DNA of 5,717 nucleotides from contig JAFOCX010000261.1 of the NCBI GenBank assembly GCA_017380975.1, positions 1 through 5,717 of the forward strand, given 5' to 3'. Positions within the stretch are counted from its first letter, which is position 1; each line of letters starts with the position of its first letter. Source of the stretch: Lachnospiraceae bacterium. GTDB taxonomy: Bacteria > Bacillota > Clostridia > Lachnospirales > Lachnospiraceae. Below, piece by piece: positions 5,661-5,717 of the stretch. Both the position numbers and the translations under genes were made by a program. The notes below the pieces were generated by a model that was not told where the DNA came from, did not search any database, and saw only the letters and a list, made by a program, of their open reading frames with translations.

Positions 5661-5717
5661 CCATCAAGAGAGGAATAATGACTTCAAATCCAAATAACAC
5701 CGATTAGGGGCACGAAA

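Larger units (their letters stand above)
5296..5717. other. AT-rich right end with no recognised gene; possible foreign segment
   Basis: Apart from the hairpin at 5364-5411 I recognise nothing here. No tRNA, rRNA or transposase motif is visible, and the minus strand has no long open frame. One short plus frame ends with the residues EGETKLYRYFIESTWL and a TAA at 5357-5359, five bases before the hairpin, as the tail of a real gene would. That frame, however, is open only from 5279, inside the promoter of the leftward operon. Its codon choice (ATA, CTA, AGA, TGT) also differs from that of the ribosomal genes. The last bases contain GAGAGGA followed by an ATG (5678-5680) that opens only nine codons. 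Confidence 0.4.

Noticed and set aside
1..5717. CRISPR array, insertion sequence or complete mobile element
   Set aside because: No regularly spaced repeats, transposase or integrase motifs, or terminal inverted repeats were seen on either strand; the junction at about 420 also lacks a target duplication.

Overview
The window is best read as a stretch of a Clostridia (probably Lachnospiraceae) chromosome, about 420..5295, with a piece of unrelated DNA joined to its left end and possibly a second one at its right end. The core assignment rests on the proteins. EF-G, S7 and S12 are of the Firmicutes type: S12 carries the Gram-positive N-terminal insertion and EF-G begins [21 protein letters not shown]. 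Strong GGAGG ribosome binding sites and consensus sigma-70-type promoters agree with this.

Layout, left to right. (1) 2..421, plus strand: an interior piece of a SusC/RagA TonB-dependent outer-membrane receptor, a Bacteroidota family that a Gram-positive cell would not carry. (2) About 419/421: an abrupt junction that cuts this receptor and also removes the last part of fusA. (3) 420..3426, minus strand: the str operon, transcribed rpsL (S12), rpsG (S7), fusA (EF-G, lacking domain V). The rpsL-rpsG gap is unusually long (243 nt). The start codons are ATG, GTG and TTG in that order. (4) 3427..3723: the rpsL control region, with a consensus TTGACA-17-TATAAT promoter and a terminator-like hairpin that overlaps the predicted transcription start. 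(5) 3724..5214, minus strand: a two-gene operon of a PaaI-like hotdog thioesterase and an AbrB-type membrane protein made of two tandem repeats, with its own extended -10 promoter at 5267..5295. (6) About 5296..5717: AT-rich DNA with no recognised gene. It holds a strong plus-strand terminator hairpin with no visible plus-strand gene feeding it, which hints at a second junction or a small RNA.

Working together: rpsL, rpsG and fusA encode translation components normally co-expressed from one strong promoter. Here they are separated from rpoBC, their usual upstream neighbour, by the thioesterase/AbrB pair on the same strand. The hairpin at the rpsL start is well placed to stop transcripts arriving from that pair while leaving rpsL transcripts mostly unaffected. 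I see no CRISPR array, tRNA, rRNA, complete mobile element or convincing new defence or biosynthetic system. The most notable points are the Bacteroidota/Firmicutes join, which is probably an assembly or cloning chimera, the promoter-terminator overlap, and the orphan terminator near the right end.
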